In this document: positions 63,681 through 64,000 of the stretch, one piece after another
How positions within the stretch are numbered: position 1 is the first letter of the stretch
Layout of the letters: the number at the start of each line of letters is the position of its first letter
Source: Streptomyces sannanensis
Lineage (GTDB): Bacteria; Actinomycetota; Actinomycetes; Streptomycetales; Streptomycetaceae
Reading direction: 5' to 3'
DNA: 64,000 nt
Assembly: GCF_039536205.1 (NCBI RefSeq)
Contig: NZ_BAAAYL010000001.1
Location: 2,790,001-2,854,000, forward strand
Translations under genes and position numbers: made by a program
The notes under the pieces: model-generated
The model's input: the letters and a program-made list of their open reading frames with translations, nothing else
Told to the model about the DNA's origin: nothing
Databases searched by the model: none

Positions 63681-64000
63681 TCAGCCGGAGACGCGTGCTC
63701 CCCCGGGGCCGGCGGCCTGGCTGACCTGGGTGACCCAGGGGGTCCGGTAGTCGCCGAGCCTGACGTTCACGTCGTCCCAGGAGCCGTAGCGCGGATTCAC
63801 GCTGATGTGCAGCTCCTTGGACGCGGCGCTCAGGGCCGTACCGATCTTCTGCTCGGCCTGCGGGCTGCCCAGTTCGGTGCCGAGAGCGGCTGCCAGCTTC
63901 GTCACGAGGATCTGGGTGCGTACCGCCTGCTCGATCTGGCCGGGGGCCAGGGCGTTCCCCTGCAGGAGGCGCGCGGCGAACGCCTGCTCGCCTCCCGACT
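63681..64000 (-). CDS. SurA N-terminal domain-like lipoprotein (partial, N-terminus outside window)
   Basis: The frame is open to the window edge, giving the last 105 or so residues. Segments EQAFAARLLQGNALAPGQIEQAVRTQILVTKLAAALG and ISVNPRYGSWDDVNVRLGDYRTPWV resemble the C-terminal half of actinobacterial SurA-N-type secreted lipoproteins. Expected role is extracytoplasmic protein folding. The signal peptide and lipobox are not visible, so the assignment is moderate. Confidence 0.7.
   Translation of the reverse strand, partial: SGGEQAFAARLLQGNALAPGQIEQAVRTQILVTKLAAALGTELGSPQAEQKIGTALSAASKELHISVNPRYGSWDDVNVRLGDYRTPWVTQVSQAAGPGGARVSG

Overview
The window is high-GC actinobacterial chromosome, almost certainly Streptomyces or a close relative. 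The clearest marker is a tRNA-Leu gene with anticodon UAA at 47601-47683 (minus), which matches bldA, the tRNA that reads the rare TTA codon. Support comes from an fbiB fragment, a SigI-type partner-switching sigma locus, paired Rpf lysozyme-like proteins and frequent GTG/TTG starts. By eye I noticed no in-frame TTA codon in the genes called here. All calls come from reading the sequence and remembered family motifs; no database search was run.

Layout. 1-5.2 kb: 3' end of fbiB, a HhH-GPD DNA glycosylase, a sugar-nucleotide pyrophosphorylase, a secreted PGRP/amidase and a TIGR03089 protein. 5.3-15 kb: five LytR-CpsA-Psr (LCP) proteins interleaved with a family 2 glycosyltransferase and a hotdog thioesterase. 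15-22.4 kb: acyl-CoA dehydrogenase, UDP-glucose dehydrogenase, VOC protein, CGNR regulator, the purK-purE-dipeptidase overlap operon and a GtrA flippase-like protein. 22.4-29 kb: a two-component system, a POT peptide transporter and the prsI/arsI/sigI-like locus. 29-36 kb: histidine utilisation (hutI, hutF, an M20 hydrolase, hutU) and a divergent PLP decarboxylase. 36-38.2 kb: a four-gene roadblock-like/DUF4388 cassette. 38-45.9 kb: RpiR regulator, cystathionine beta-synthase, SGNH hydrolase, thiolase followed by a perfect 100-bp tandem array, and two unknown genes. 46-53 kb: a DUF4287 protein, a long palindromic element, a Bax-inhibitor-like protein, bldA, an ABC/FtsX exporter and a cyclopropane fatty acid synthase. 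53-64 kb: NDH-2, Ppx, DUF501, FtsB-like protein, enolase, rpfA with a c-di-AMP riboswitch, rpfB, a cytochrome P450, MazG and a partial SurA-like protein.

How the genes fit together. The first 22 kb is rich in cell-surface polymer functions: sugar nucleotides (pyrophosphorylase, Ugd), glycosyl transfer (GT2), lipid-linked sugar movement (GtrA) and transfer of polymer to peptidoglycan (five LCPs). The 53-61 kb part joins core metabolism (enolase, Ppx, NDH-2) to division and wall remodelling (FtsB-like, RpfA, RpfB).

Three sequence-level themes stand out. First, nine genes show a TANNNT-like -10 hexamer exactly 6 or 7 nt before the start codon, the signature of leaderless mRNAs. Second, tandem repeats grow out of the 3' ends of genes, copying the stop codon in each unit (thiolase, 100 bp; enolase, 24 bp). 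Third, a family of CCCCCAGCTACC-type palindromes lies in intergenic gaps, and a near-identical 5' leader is shared by ugd and the thiolase gene.
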